64,000 bases of DNA, taken from NCBI GenBank assembly GCA_963973455.1, contig CAXAZF010000010.1:1-64000 (forward strand), in the 5' to 3' direction. This document shows, piece after piece, positions 8,791 through 16,720 of this stretch. The notes below the pieces were generated by a model. It was not told where the DNA came from, searched no databases, and saw only the letters and a program-made list of their open reading frames with translations. The stretch's first letter is position 1. The number at the start of each line of letters is the position of its first letter. Origin of the DNA: Marixanthomonas sp002364245 (GTDB taxonomy: Bacteria; Bacteroidota; Bacteroidia; Flavobacteriales; Flavobacteriaceae). Both the position numbers and the translations under genes were made by a program.

Positions 8791-9243
8791 TTATTCTAAT
8801 ATCTGTGCAGCGTGATCCTTGGTTTTTACCTTGGCAATAACACGTTCTACTTTTCCTTCTTCATCAACGATAAAAGTGGTTCTATGGATCCCGTCATATT
8901 CCCGACCCATAAACTTTTTAGGTCCCCAAACGCCAAAGGCATTGATTACCTCTTTATTTTCATCTGCCAATAACGGAAATGGGAAATCGTATTTCTCTTT
9001 AAAATTTTTCTGTTTTCGTTCACTATCAGCGCTTACACCTATTAATTTATAACCTTTGTTTTTAAGTTCTTCATAGTTATCCCTTAGGTTACAGGCTTCT
9101 TTTGTACAACCGGGTGTGTTCGCTTTTGGATAGAAAAAAACCACCAGTTTGTGGCCTTTGTAATCGGTAAGTGATACTGGGTTTCCTTCTTGATCATTAA
9201 TGGTGAAATTTGGGACTTTGTCCCCTTCTTGTAAAGTTTTCAT
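8791..9243 (-). CDS. bcp: Thioredoxin-dependent peroxiredoxin, Bcp/PrxQ type
   Basis: A 150-residue cytoplasmic peroxiredoxin that reduces hydrogen peroxide and organic peroxides with electrons from thioredoxin. The active site PKANTPGCTKEAC has peroxidatic Cys46 and, five residues later, resolving Cys51, the atypical 2-Cys pattern of PrxQ/Bcp. GVSADS and the HRTTFIVD segment complete the fold. Its length is normal for the family. It is divergent from the endonuclease III gene with 29 bases between the start codons. Confidence 0.95.
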   Translation of the reverse strand: MKTLQEGDKVPNFTINDQEGNPVSLTDYKGHKLVVFFYPKANTPGCTKEACNLRDNYEELKNKGYKLIGVSADSERKQKNFKEKYDFPFPLLADENKEVINAFGVWGPKKFMGREYDGIHRTTFIVDEEGKVERVIAKVKTKDHAAQILE

Positions 9244-9247
9244 TTGC

Positions 9248-9255
9248 TATTTTTG
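9248..9255 (+). promoter_or_regulatory. -7 element TATTTTTG for the nth gene
   Basis: TATTTTTG matches TAnnTTTG and lies 17 bases before the ATG of the endonuclease III gene. No convincing -33 TTG occurs at the ideal distance. Confidence 0.5.
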
Positions 9256-9272
9256 CTTAAAACTACACAAAA

Positions 9273-9941
9273 ATGACGAAACAGGAAAAGGTTGACTTTG
9301 TAATAAAAACGTTAAAGGAATTGTACCCGCAAATCCCAATTCCTTTGGATCATAAAGACCCATATACATTATTGATTGCTGTTTTGCTTTCCGCTCAAAG
9401 TACCGATGTTCGTGTCAATAAAATCACACCTCTGCTATTTGAAGTTGCAGACAACCCATATGATATGGTGAAACTATCGGTTGAAGAAATCCGTGAGATA
9501 ATAAAGCCAGTAGGTTTATCCCCAATGAAATCTAAAGGAATCCATGGGCTTTCTGAAATTTTAATCGATAAATACAATGGGAAAGTCCCTGCAGACTTTG
9601 AAGCATTGGAATCTCTTCCTGCTGTGGGTCATAAAACAGCTAGCGTCGTTATGTCTCAAGCGTTTAATGTTCCGGCCTTCCCTGTAGACACTCATATTCA
9701 TAGACTACTATACCGTTGGGGATTTACTAACGGAAAAAATGTAACACAAACTGAAAAAGACGCTAAACGCCTATTCCCTATGGATCTTTGGAATGAACTT
9801 CACTTGCAGATAATATGGTACGGTAGGCATTACTCACCCGCCCGTGGATGGGATTTAGAAAAAGATATTATTACGAAAACTATTGGTAGAAAAACTGTTT
9901 TGAACGAATATCACAAAAAGAAGAAGAAAAAGAAGAAATAA
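9273..9941 (+). CDS. nth: Endonuclease III-like base-excision glycosylase without iron-sulfur cysteines
   Basis: A 222-residue HhH-GPD DNA glycosylase/AP lyase that removes oxidised pyrimidines. The helix-hairpin-helix LPAVGHKTA carries catalytic Lys121, and VDTHIHRL carries Asp139, matching E. coli Lys120 and Asp138. The C-terminal [4Fe-4S] loop (C-x6-C-x2-C-x5-C in E. coli) is absent: the region reads GRHYSPARGWDLEKDI and the whole protein contains no cysteine. The C-terminus is a run of eight lysines, which may aid DNA binding. Both catalytic residues remain, so activity is likely, with fold stability obtained without the cluster. Confidence 0.9.
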   Translation: MTKQEKVDFVIKTLKELYPQIPIPLDHKDPYTLLIAVLLSAQSTDVRVNKITPLLFEVADNPYDMVKLSVEEIREIIKPVGLSPMKSKGIHGLSEILIDKYNGKVPADFEALESLPAVGHKTASVVMSQAFNVPAFPVDTHIHRLLYRWGFTNGKNVTQTEKDAKRLFPMDLWNELHLQIIWYGRHYSPARGWDLEKDIITKTIGRKTVLNEYHKKKKKKKK

Positions 9942-9966
9942 AAAACCCCGAAAATTAATCCGGGGC
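9941..9966 (-). terminator. Terminator of the sigma factor unit
   Basis: CCCCG (9946-9949 with G9950) pairs with CGGGG (9961-9965). On the minus strand the hairpin is followed directly by TTTTT, so it best ends the minus-strand transcript carrying the 49-residue gene. The plus side lacks a T-run. Confidence 0.6.
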
Positions 9967-9978
9967 TCTTAACAAAGT

Positions 9979-10128
9979 TTAGTTTAGAAGTGCTTCAAAC
10001 TTCAATTTATTATAATCTATAACACTTAAAGCCTTCGAATAATCCAGAAGAAACTTTACAGTTTCATCTTTTGGAGCCATTTTAGCCACCTGCTCCGAGT
10101 GTGAGGTTTTAGAGTACATTTTTTGCAT
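9979..10128 (-). CDS. Small 49-residue protein downstream of the ECF sigma factor
   Basis: A 49-codon reading frame beginning MQKMYSKTSHSEQ and ending KLKFEALLN, with no membrane segment, and helical in character (ETVKFLLDYSKALS). It starts 58 bases after the sigma factor stop and is followed by a minus-strand terminator, so it forms the tail of that transcript. It is too short for usual length cut-offs. Its role is unknown; it is soluble and therefore not a classical membrane anti-sigma factor. Confidence 0.6.
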   Translation of the reverse strand: MQKMYSKTSHSEQVAKMAPKDETVKFLLDYSKALSVIDYNKLKFEALLN

Positions 10129-10186
10129 AGAGAGTTATTTTGAGGTTAATGTTATTTATTAACGCCCAAAAAAACAGTTTATTGTA

Positions 10187-10771
10187 TCAATTTGTCAATA
10201 CAATATTATGCTTGTCTATTACTTTACGTAAATTAATTAATGCATATCTCATTCTACCTAAAGCCGTATTAATACTTACGTCGGTTTGTAAACTAATTTC
10301 CTTAAAGCTCATTTCTTTATAAATACGCATAATGAGTACTTCTTTCTGGTCTTCTGGCAACTCTTCAATCAACCGTCGAACGTCACTCTCCACCTGACCT
10401 TTAATAATTTGTTTTTCCGCATTTAATGATCCATCAGAAAGAACAGAAAAAATATTAAAGTCGTCTTTATTCTCAAATTTCGGCATGCGGTTATTTTTTC
10501 TAAAATGATCAATAACCAAATTATGGGCAATACGCATAACCCAAGGAAGAAATTTCCCCTCTTCGTTATACTTTCCTCTTTTAAGTGAGCGTATAACTTT
10601 AATAAAAGTATCCTGAAAAATATCTTCAGTGATATCCCTATTATATACTTTAGAGTAGATAAAACTGTAAATTCGTTGCTTGTGGCGGGTAATTAAATGA
10701 GAGAGTGCAGATTCATCACCGTTTATGTAAGCACTAACCAATACTGCATCCGTATGGGTGTTTTGTTTCAT
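10187..10771 (-). CDS. ECF-type RNA polymerase sigma factor
   Basis: A 194-residue sigma-70 family protein of the extracytoplasmic-function group. Region 2 is visible as DITEDIFQDTFIKVIRSL and FLPWVMRIAHNLVIDHFRK; region 4 as LPEDQKEVLIMRIYKEMSFKEISLQTDVSINTALGRMRYALINLRK. No transmembrane anti-sigma gene is adjacent; instead a 49-residue soluble protein gene follows. The start ATG is followed by QNTHTDAVLVSAYINGDESAL, the usual ECF N-terminus. Confidence 0.92.
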   Translation of the reverse strand: MKQNTHTDAVLVSAYINGDESALSHLITRHKQRIYSFIYSKVYNRDITEDIFQDTFIKVIRSLKRGKYNEEGKFLPWVMRIAHNLVIDHFRKNNRMPKFENKDDFNIFSVLSDGSLNAEKQIIKGQVESDVRRLIEELPEDQKEVLIMRIYKEMSFKEISLQTDVSINTALGRMRYALINLRKVIDKHNIVLTN

Positions 10772-10988
10772 ATCAATACTTTTTAAGTTAACAACTATCC
10801 GTGTTTTGGTTGTTTAGCCGTTATGTTTTTAGTGTAAAAAGTAATAATATGCTATAGGCAATAAATTTTATTAATATCGTTATGAGCCGTAAATATAACA
10901 ACAAAGAAACGTGAAATGCAAATAAAACATAAAATTTTCCTAAAAAAATTATAATATTGGCATACGTGCAATCCCCATTTCTATGTAG

Positions 10989-10996
10989 TATCTTTG
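10989..10996 (+). promoter_or_regulatory. -7 element TATCTTTG for uvrA
   Basis: TATCTTTG matches TAnnTTTG and lies 31 bases upstream of the uvrA start. The rest of the 256-base sigma/uvrA divergent spacer is AT-rich and shows no gene. Confidence 0.55.
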
Positions 10997-11027
10997 CAAA
11001 ATCTTACTTGAAAAAGAGACTGATATT

Positions 11028-13805
11028 TTGAATATTGACACCTTAGATACCAAGAAAAACATACTCATAAAAGGGGCAAAACTTCATAATTTAAAAAATA
11101 TTGATGTTGCCATTCCCCGGAATAAACTTGTTGTTGTTACTGGGCTTTCCGGCAGTGGAAAATCTAGCCTTGCTTTCGATACACTATACGCAGAAGGGCA
11201 ACGGAGGTATGTGGAAAGTTTATCATCTTATGCTCGGCAATTTTTAGGACGGTTGGATAAGCCGAAGGTAGATTCCATAAAAGGAATTGCCCCAGCTATC
11301 GCCATTGAACAAAAGGTGAATTCTACCAATCCTCGTTCTACTGTTGGTACTTCGACTGAAATCTATGATTACCTAAAACTTTTATATACCCGTATTGGCC
11401 ATACCTTTTCCCCTATTTCTGGCAATGAAGTTAAAAAAGACACCGTAACAGATGTCATTAACTACATTAAATCTTTTTCCGAAGGTGAAAAAATGCTCCT
11501 CCTCGCTCCTATTCATTTAGAAGAAGGACGGACAATGAAAAATAAAATACAGGCTTTAGCACAACAAGGCTATGCACGGGTTAAAACCAAGGAAAAAGTT
11601 GTTCGTATAGATGAACTAAAAGAAAGTAGTTTTTCGAAAGATATACAATTGGTTGTCGATAGGATCATCACAAAAGACGACGAAGATTTTTACAACCGTC
11701 TTGCCGATGCTATTGAAATGGCTTTTTATGAAGGAAAAGGTGAATTATTTATTGAAAAGCTAAGCGATAATTCAACTAGAGAGTTTAACAATCGTTTTGA
11801 AGCCGATGGCATGACGTTTTTAGAACCGAATGTGCATTTGTTCAGTTTTAATAATCCATACGGTGCTTGCCCTAATTGTGAAGGCTACGGCGATGTAATT
11901 GGCATTGATGAAGATTTGGTTATTCCAAATACAGCCTTGTCAATATATGAAAATGCAATTTTTCCTTGGCGCGGTGATAGCATGAGCTGGTACCGTGACC
12001 AACTGGTCAATAACGCTTATAAGTTTGATTTCCCCATTCACAAACCTTGGTTTGAACTCTCAGAAGAACAAAAACAATTGGTGTGGGACGGAAACAAATA
12101 TTTTGAAGGTTTAAACGATTTCTTCTCTTTTCTAGAATCGAAAAGCTATAAAATACAGAACCGGGTCATGCTTTCTCGCTACCGTGGTAAAACTAAATGT
12201 AATGTTTGCGGTGGAAAACGACTACGTCCAGAAGCAGGCTATGTAAAAGTAGGCGGAAAAGCCATTCAAGAATTAGTAGAATTGCCTCTTGAAAAAGTAG
12301 CCACCTTTTTTAAAGAATTAAAACTTAATGAATACGACACGAACGTGTCCAAAAGGCTGTTGCTTGAAATAAACAACCGCCTTCAATTTTTAATGGATGT
12401 CGGGCTGAGCTATCTAACCCTAAACCGAAAAAGCAATACGCTTTCAGGAGGGGAATCGCAACGAATTAATTTAGCCACTTCGTTGGGTAGTAGCTTGGTC
12501 GGCTCCATGTATATTCTCGACGAGCCCAGCATTGGTCTACATCCAAAAGATACCGAACGGTTGATACAAGTTTTAAAATCTTTACGGGATTTAGGTAATA
12601 CCGTTATTGTGGTGGAACACGATGAAGATATCATGAAAGCTGCCGACGAAATTATTGACATTGGCCCCGAAGCAGGAACTTTTGGAGGCGAAGTGGTTTC
12701 AACCGGGACATTTCAAGATATTTTAAAAAGTGATTCCTTAACGGCGCAGTATTTAAATGGTACTATGGAAATTGAAGTGCCTGAAAAGAGACGTTCTTGG
12801 AAAGAAAGTATTCAGGTGATTGGTGCCCGGCAAAATAATTTAAAAAACATTTCAGCTGAATTCCCTCTTGGGGTATTTACGGCTGTTACAGGTGTTTCAG
12901 GAAGCGGTAAAAGTACCTTGGTAAAGAAAATTTTGTATCCTGCCATGCTTCGGAAAATTGGTGGTTACAGTGAAAAACCTGGTCAATTTTCAGAATTAAA
13001 AGGAAGTTTCAGTAACATAAAAAACATAGAATTTGTTGATCAAAACCCGATTGGTCGTTCCAGCCGAAGTAATCCGGTAACATATATTAAGGCGTATGAC
13101 GATATTAGAAATCTATTCGCTTCGCAAAAACTTTCAAAAATACGGAACTATAAAGCCAAGCATTTCAGTTTTAATGTTGATGGCGGGCGTTGTGAAACCT
13201 GTAAAGGTGATGGCGAAGTTACCATAGAAATGCAGTTTATGGCCGATGTGCATTTGGAATGTGAAACGTGTAATGGAAAACGTTTCAAGAAAGAAATTCT
13301 GGAAGTTACATTTAACGATAAAAATATTGATGACGTTTTAACCATGACGGTTGATGATGCCATTTCATTCTTTAAAAAACACGAAGAGAAAAAAATCACC
13401 AAAAAATTAAAACCGCTACAAGATGTAGGTTTAGGCTATGTACAGCTAGGGCAAAGCTCGTCTACCCTTTCTGGTGGTGAGGCACAACGTATTAAACTAG
13501 CTTCATTTTTAATTAAAGGAACGACAAAAGATAAAGCCCTCTTTATTTTTGATGAACCTACTACGGGACTACATTTTCATGACATTAAAAAATTATTGGC
13601 TTCCTTTTACGCTTTATTGGAAAAAGGACATACCGTTATTGTAGTAGAGCATAATATGGAATTGGTAAAATGCGCTGATCATATTATCGACCTCGGTCTA
13701 GAAGGTGGTGAAAAAGGGGGTGAAATAATAGCAGAAGGCACTCCTGAAGAAGTGGCTAAAAGCAAAAAGTCGTTTACAGCTACCTATTTAAAAGAAAAGA
13801 TTTAA
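11028..13805 (+). CDS. uvrA: UvrA, excinuclease ABC subunit A
   Basis: The 925-residue damage-recognition ATPase of nucleotide excision repair. Two ABC modules are present, with Walker A GLSGSGKSS and GVSGSGKST and signature LSGGE twice. Zinc modules are CPNC, CNVCGGKR and, in the second half, CETCKGDGE with CETCNGKR. The length fits UvrA. Translation appears to begin at TTG (11028), 31 bases after the -7 element, because no ATG lies close upstream in frame. The gene is monocistronic and is followed by a terminator at 13891. Confidence 0.97.
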   Translation: MNIDTLDTKKNILIKGAKLHNLKNIDVAIPRNKLVVVTGLSGSGKSSLAFDTLYAEGQRRYVESLSSYARQFLGRLDKPKVDSIKGIAPAIAIEQKVNSTNPRSTVGTSTEIYDYLKLLYTRIGHTFSPISGNEVKKDTVTDVINYIKSFSEGEKMLLLAPIHLEEGRTMKNKIQALAQQGYARVKTKEKVVRIDELKESSFSKDIQLVVDRIITKDDEDFYNRLADAIEMAFYEGKGELFIEKLSDNSTREFNNRFEADGMTFLEPNVHLFSFNNPYGACPNCEGYGDVIGIDEDLVIPNTALSIYENAIFPWRGDSMSWYRDQLVNNAYKFDFPIHKPWFELSEEQKQLVWDGNKYFEGLNDFFSFLESKSYKIQNRVMLSRYRGKTKCNVCGGKRLRPEAGYVKVGGKAIQELVELPLEKVATFFKELKLNEYDTNVSKRLLLEINNRLQFLMDVGLSYLTLNRKSNTLSGGESQRINLATSLGSSLVGSMYILDEPSIGLHPKDTERLIQVLKSLRDLGNTVIVVEHDEDIMKAADEIIDIGPEAGTFGGEVVSTGTFQDILKSDSLTAQYLNGTMEIEVPEKRRSWKESIQVIGARQNNLKNISAEFPLGVFTAVTGVSGSGKSTLVKKILYPAMLRKIGGYSEKPGQFSELKGSFSNIKNIEFVDQNPIGRSSRSNPVTYIKAYDDIRNLFASQKLSKIRNYKAKHFSFNVDGGRCETCKGDGEVTIEMQFMADVHLECETCNGKRFKKEILEVTFNDKNIDDVLTMTVDDAISFFKKHEEKKITKKLKPLQDVGLGYVQLGQSSSTLSGGEAQRIKLASFLIKGTTKDKALFIFDEPTTGLHFHDIKKLLASFYALLEKGHTVIVVEHNMELVKCADHIIDLGLEGGEKGGEIIAEGTPEEVAKSKKSFTATYLKEKI

Positions 13806-13824
13806 GGCCTTTTAAAAACTATTT

Positions 13825-13839
13825 TGGCACAAAGATTGA
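13825..13839 (+). promoter_or_regulatory. Sigma-54-like site downstream of uvrA
   Basis: TGGCAC (13825-13830), five bases, TTGA (13836-13839). It fits the -24/-12 layout TGGCAC-N5-TTGC except for the last base. It lies 20 bases after the uvrA stop and upstream of a strong terminator, with no reading frame in between. Confidence 0.45.
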
Positions 13840-13890
13840 AAGCAATGAAATAAGAAACAGTTAGTTTTTTAATCGATTTGTTTTTAGTTA

Positions 13891-13930
13891 AAACCTGGCT
13901 TCTTATCATAAAAAGAAGCCGGGTTTTTTA
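13891..13930 (+). terminator. Intrinsic terminator after uvrA
   Basis: AACCTGGCTTCTT pairs with AAGAAGCCGGGTT (one G-T pair), followed by TTTT. It ends the uvrA transcript and would also end any short RNA started from the site at 13825. Confidence 0.9.
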
Positions 13931-14018
13931 GTTAAAAAATTTACTTCGCTAAAAACAAACTTAAAAAAATCAGGTTTATTAATTTAATAATCACTGATAA
14001 TCAGGTCTTTATGAACTT

Positions 14019-14034
14019 TGGCACGATGATTGTT
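14019..14034 (+). promoter_or_regulatory. Sigma-54-like promoter of the 14096 gene
   Basis: TGGCAC (14019-14024), GATGA, TTGTT (14030-14034), preceded by TT. It matches YTGGCACGrnnnTTGCW apart from one base at the -12 end. It is 62 bases before the start codon, a plausible leader length. The gene lacks a clear TAnnTTTG box. Confidence 0.6.
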
Positions 14035-14095
14035 TCATAATAAGCGTACCGAGCTGACCAAAAAATAAAAGCAAGTACAACCTAAAATCTCTATT

Positions 14096-15364
14096 ATGAA
14101 AAAAGTAACCTTATTCTTATTCAGTATTTTTCTAGTAAGTTTTGCTGCAACAGCAAAAAGTAGCGCACCTGAAGAAATTTCAAATTATAGCTACGACGGA
14201 AAATCGTATGTGTTTATTGAAGGAGACGTTGAGTTTTCAGTATTTCCAGATGGTCAGTTTGATTTTGTTTACTTAGGCCCAAACCGAAGTAACGTTAATG
14301 TAAATGTAAATACACGTAACGTAAATATATCATTTAATAGTGGGTATAATTATGATGCTTATGTTCAGTATGATGATTACGGAGCTGTAATTCAGGTAGA
14401 AGAAATCCCTATTTATTATGATGAATACGGACGTGTTGTTGAAGTGGGTAATACCATAATACGCTACAACGACAGACGTATTGTTCGTGTAGGAGGATTA
14501 CATGTTATATATAACCATTATGGTCATTTTTCACACGTTACTGGATATATAAACTTATGGACCCCAAGATATGTATACCGTCCATGGCACGTATATTATG
14601 CTAGACCATATTATTCTAGCTGTGTAGTCTATGACTACCCTTATAGAAGATATTACAACCCGCACCGTTATAGCTGGGTAAAGCATAGAAGATATTATAA
14701 CAATAGACACCGCGTAGCCTATAATAATGGTAGAAGAAACTTTTACCGTCCAGGAAGTCGCACACATTATAAAAACGGCCGTGTTGCAAAACGTAGGGAT
14801 TACAACCCAAACAGGCGTAATACCTATGCAACTAATAACCCGCGTAGAAGCAATGTAACAAATAACAATAGCCGTTCATCTGTATCAAAAAGAGCAAATA
14901 CCCGTACAAATAGTAAAGCGGCAAGAACTTCTTCTAGAAGAAATGATGCTAACGTTATCTCTAGAAGTAACTCAAAACGATCAGATGCTGTTAAAAGTAA
15001 GACCACTAGGGATGTTAGAAAAAGTTCGTCTAAGCGAAATGTAATCGCTAAACGAAGCACAAATCCCAGGTCATCAATAAAAAGAAGTAATAGCCGTAAT
15101 ACTCGGAGTGTTTCTAAAAGTACGAATAACCCACGAAAAGTTAGAAGTACTAGCACTCGAAGCACCAAACGTGTAAGCAGCCCAACTAAAAGAAAAGCTG
15201 TTTCACAGAATAAAAGAACCAATACGAGAAGTAAAACCTACCGTTCTGGTTCATCAAAAAGGACTACTGTAAAACGTAGTTCAGTATCAAGATCTAAAAG
15301 CAGTGGAAACAGTAGAAGCAGCCGATCGTCTTCTAAAAATAGTAGACAAAGAGGCCGCGGATAA
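14096..15364 (+). CDS. Secreted Tyr-rich protein with a long basic Ser/Arg/Lys/Asn tail
   Basis: A 422-residue protein with a signal peptide (1-20, ending ATA). Residues 30-150 form a beta-rich domain with repeated YYDEYGRV and YNDRRIV phrases, residues 155-225 are Tyr/Arg/Pro-rich, and residues 240-422 are almost only Ser, Arg, Lys, Asn and Thr. The first part resembles secreted proteins found in many flavobacteria; the tail is low complexity and strongly basic. It may bind acidic polymers such as polysaccharide, DNA or the cell surface, but no function is established. It lies behind a sigma-54-like site and is monocistronic. Confidence 0.75.
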   Translation: MKKVTLFLFSIFLVSFAATAKSSAPEEISNYSYDGKSYVFIEGDVEFSVFPDGQFDFVYLGPNRSNVNVNVNTRNVNISFNSGYNYDAYVQYDDYGAVIQVEEIPIYYDEYGRVVEVGNTIIRYNDRRIVRVGGLHVIYNHYGHFSHVTGYINLWTPRYVYRPWHVYYARPYYSSCVVYDYPYRRYYNPHRYSWVKHRRYYNNRHRVAYNNGRRNFYRPGSRTHYKNGRVAKRRDYNPNRRNTYATNNPRRSNVTNNNSRSSVSKRANTRTNSKAARTSSRRNDANVISRSNSKRSDAVKSKTTRDVRKSSSKRNVIAKRSTNPRSSIKRSNSRNTRSVSKSTNNPRKVRSTSTRSTKRVSSPTKRKAVSQNKRTNTRSKTYRSGSSKRTTVKRSSVSRSKSSGNSRSSRSSSKNSRQRGRG

Positions 15365-15388
15365 TAAAAGTTTTTGGTTGGTTAGTTA

Positions 15389-15430
15389 GAAACCCTCGTA
15401 AAGCGAAAGCTAAGCGGGGGTTTCGCTTTT
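15389..15430 (+). terminator. Intrinsic terminator
   Basis: GAAACCCTCG (15389-15398) pairs with CGGGGGTTTC (15415-15424, one G-T pair), followed by GCTTTT. It separates the 14096 gene from the convergent glycosyltransferase gene. Confidence 0.75.
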
Positions 15431-15431
15431 A

Positions 15432-16718
15432 TTATCCGGCAACCTTTTTTATAGTTTCAGCCATATGTTTCGTTAAGTTCTTTCGACTGTATTTTGAAAT
15501 ATTTTTAGATAAAACCTTTAGTTCTCCATTTTTATATTCTGAATACAACTTTAATATATTAGATTTCAATTTTTCCTTTTCTGAATAGGTAAAAAACTGA
15601 CCGCTTTCCGTTTCCCTAATTAACTGTTCAATATCACTACCTTTTGGTCCCAAAGCAACGATAGGGCGTTCGGCGGCAAAATATTCAAACAGCTTACCTG
15701 GAATGATAGCTTTTGTTTCTGGTCGATCAATTTCCAATAATAGAAGAACTTGAGCCTCGTGCTGCATCTGCAAAGCTTCTGAGTGCGAAACATAACCTAA
15801 TAGTTTCAGATTATCTTCCAAACCTTTTTGTTTAGTACTATCAACCACACTTTCACTAATTGTTCCTGCGAGTGTTAATTGAAAATCGTTGGCAAATTCT
15901 TTATTTTCTGAAACCAATTCTGAAAATACGTTCCACAACACAGTAGGATTGCGTTCGCTTAATAAAGAACCTATGTGAGCTATAGAAAACTTAGTATCAA
16001 GATTAGGTATTATTTTCTCTCTAATTTCATAGCCGTTGGTAATGACTTCTATAGGTTTTTGAGTGATTTCCTTAAATTCTTTTTTAGTAGTTGGACTGGT
16101 TACGGTAATTAAATCAGCGCTCTTTAAAACTTCAGCTTCTAATTGTTTATGTTTTTTTTCTGAAGCTTTTGTCAACCGTAATGATTTATGGTAATGGATT
16201 GTGGTCCACGGATCCCTAAAATCGGCTATCCACGGAATTTTTGTTTCTTTTTGTAACTGGAGCCCAATTAAATGAAGGCTGTGTGGTGGCCCAGTAGTAA
16301 TTATAGTATCAATTAAATTTTCTGAAATATATTTTTTCAGAAAACTTACGGATGGTTTCACCCACCCTATGCGGGCATCTGGAATAAAAAAGTTCCCACG
16401 AATAAAAAGTAAAAGTTTTTCTAAGCTAGCTTGTTTTTTTTCAGAAATGATGCCGCTGCTTATTTGCGATGTTTTCTTTTTAGAAAGTAGTTTGGCAAAC
16501 TTATAGGGTTCGTTTACGGGATGTTTCAGAATTTCTACATCAGTGGGCACATCGGCTTCAAAACTTGGATCAATTAAAGGGTAATGAGGGTTTTCCGGAA
16601 CATACACAACTGGGTCAATTCCGAACTCTTTAAAATATTTCACGAAATTAAGCCAACGTTGAACACCCGGTCCACCTGCCGGAGGCCAATAATAGGTTAT
16701 AATTAAGGCCTTTTTCAT
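15432..16718 (-). CDS. Glycosyltransferase, GT4-like
   Basis: A 428-residue protein of the GT-B fold. The N-terminus ITYYWPPAGGPGVQRW is typical of group 1 transferases with a nucleotide-sugar-independent start domain. The middle holds IADFRDPWT and TNGYE, and the C-terminal nucleotide-binding half has GTIS, GYVSHSEALQMQ and IPGKLFEYFAAERPIVALG, where the conserved glutamate of the EX7E region is Glu in KLFEYFA. It probably adds sugars to a surface polysaccharide or lipid. The gene follows the yfhO-like gene with a two-base gap, so both are in one operon. Confidence 0.88.
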   Translation of the reverse strand: MKKALIITYYWPPAGGPGVQRWLNFVKYFKEFGIDPVVYVPENPHYPLIDPSFEADVPTDVEILKHPVNEPYKFAKLLSKKKTSQISSGIISEKKQASLEKLLLFIRGNFFIPDARIGWVKPSVSFLKKYISENLIDTIITTGPPHSLHLIGLQLQKETKIPWIADFRDPWTTIHYHKSLRLTKASEKKHKQLEAEVLKSADLITVTSPTTKKEFKEITQKPIEVITNGYEIREKIIPNLDTKFSIAHIGSLLSERNPTVLWNVFSELVSENKEFANDFQLTLAGTISESVVDSTKQKGLEDNLKLLGYVSHSEALQMQHEAQVLLLLEIDRPETKAIIPGKLFEYFAAERPIVALGPKGSDIEQLIRETESGQFFTYSEKEKLKSNILKLYSEYKNGELKVLSKNISKYSRKNLTKHMAETIKKVAG

Positions 16719-16720
16719 AT

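Noticed and set aside
10957..10970. TTGGCATACGTGCA before uvrA as a sigma-54 site.
   Set aside because: The spacing between the GG and GC elements is two to three bases too short.
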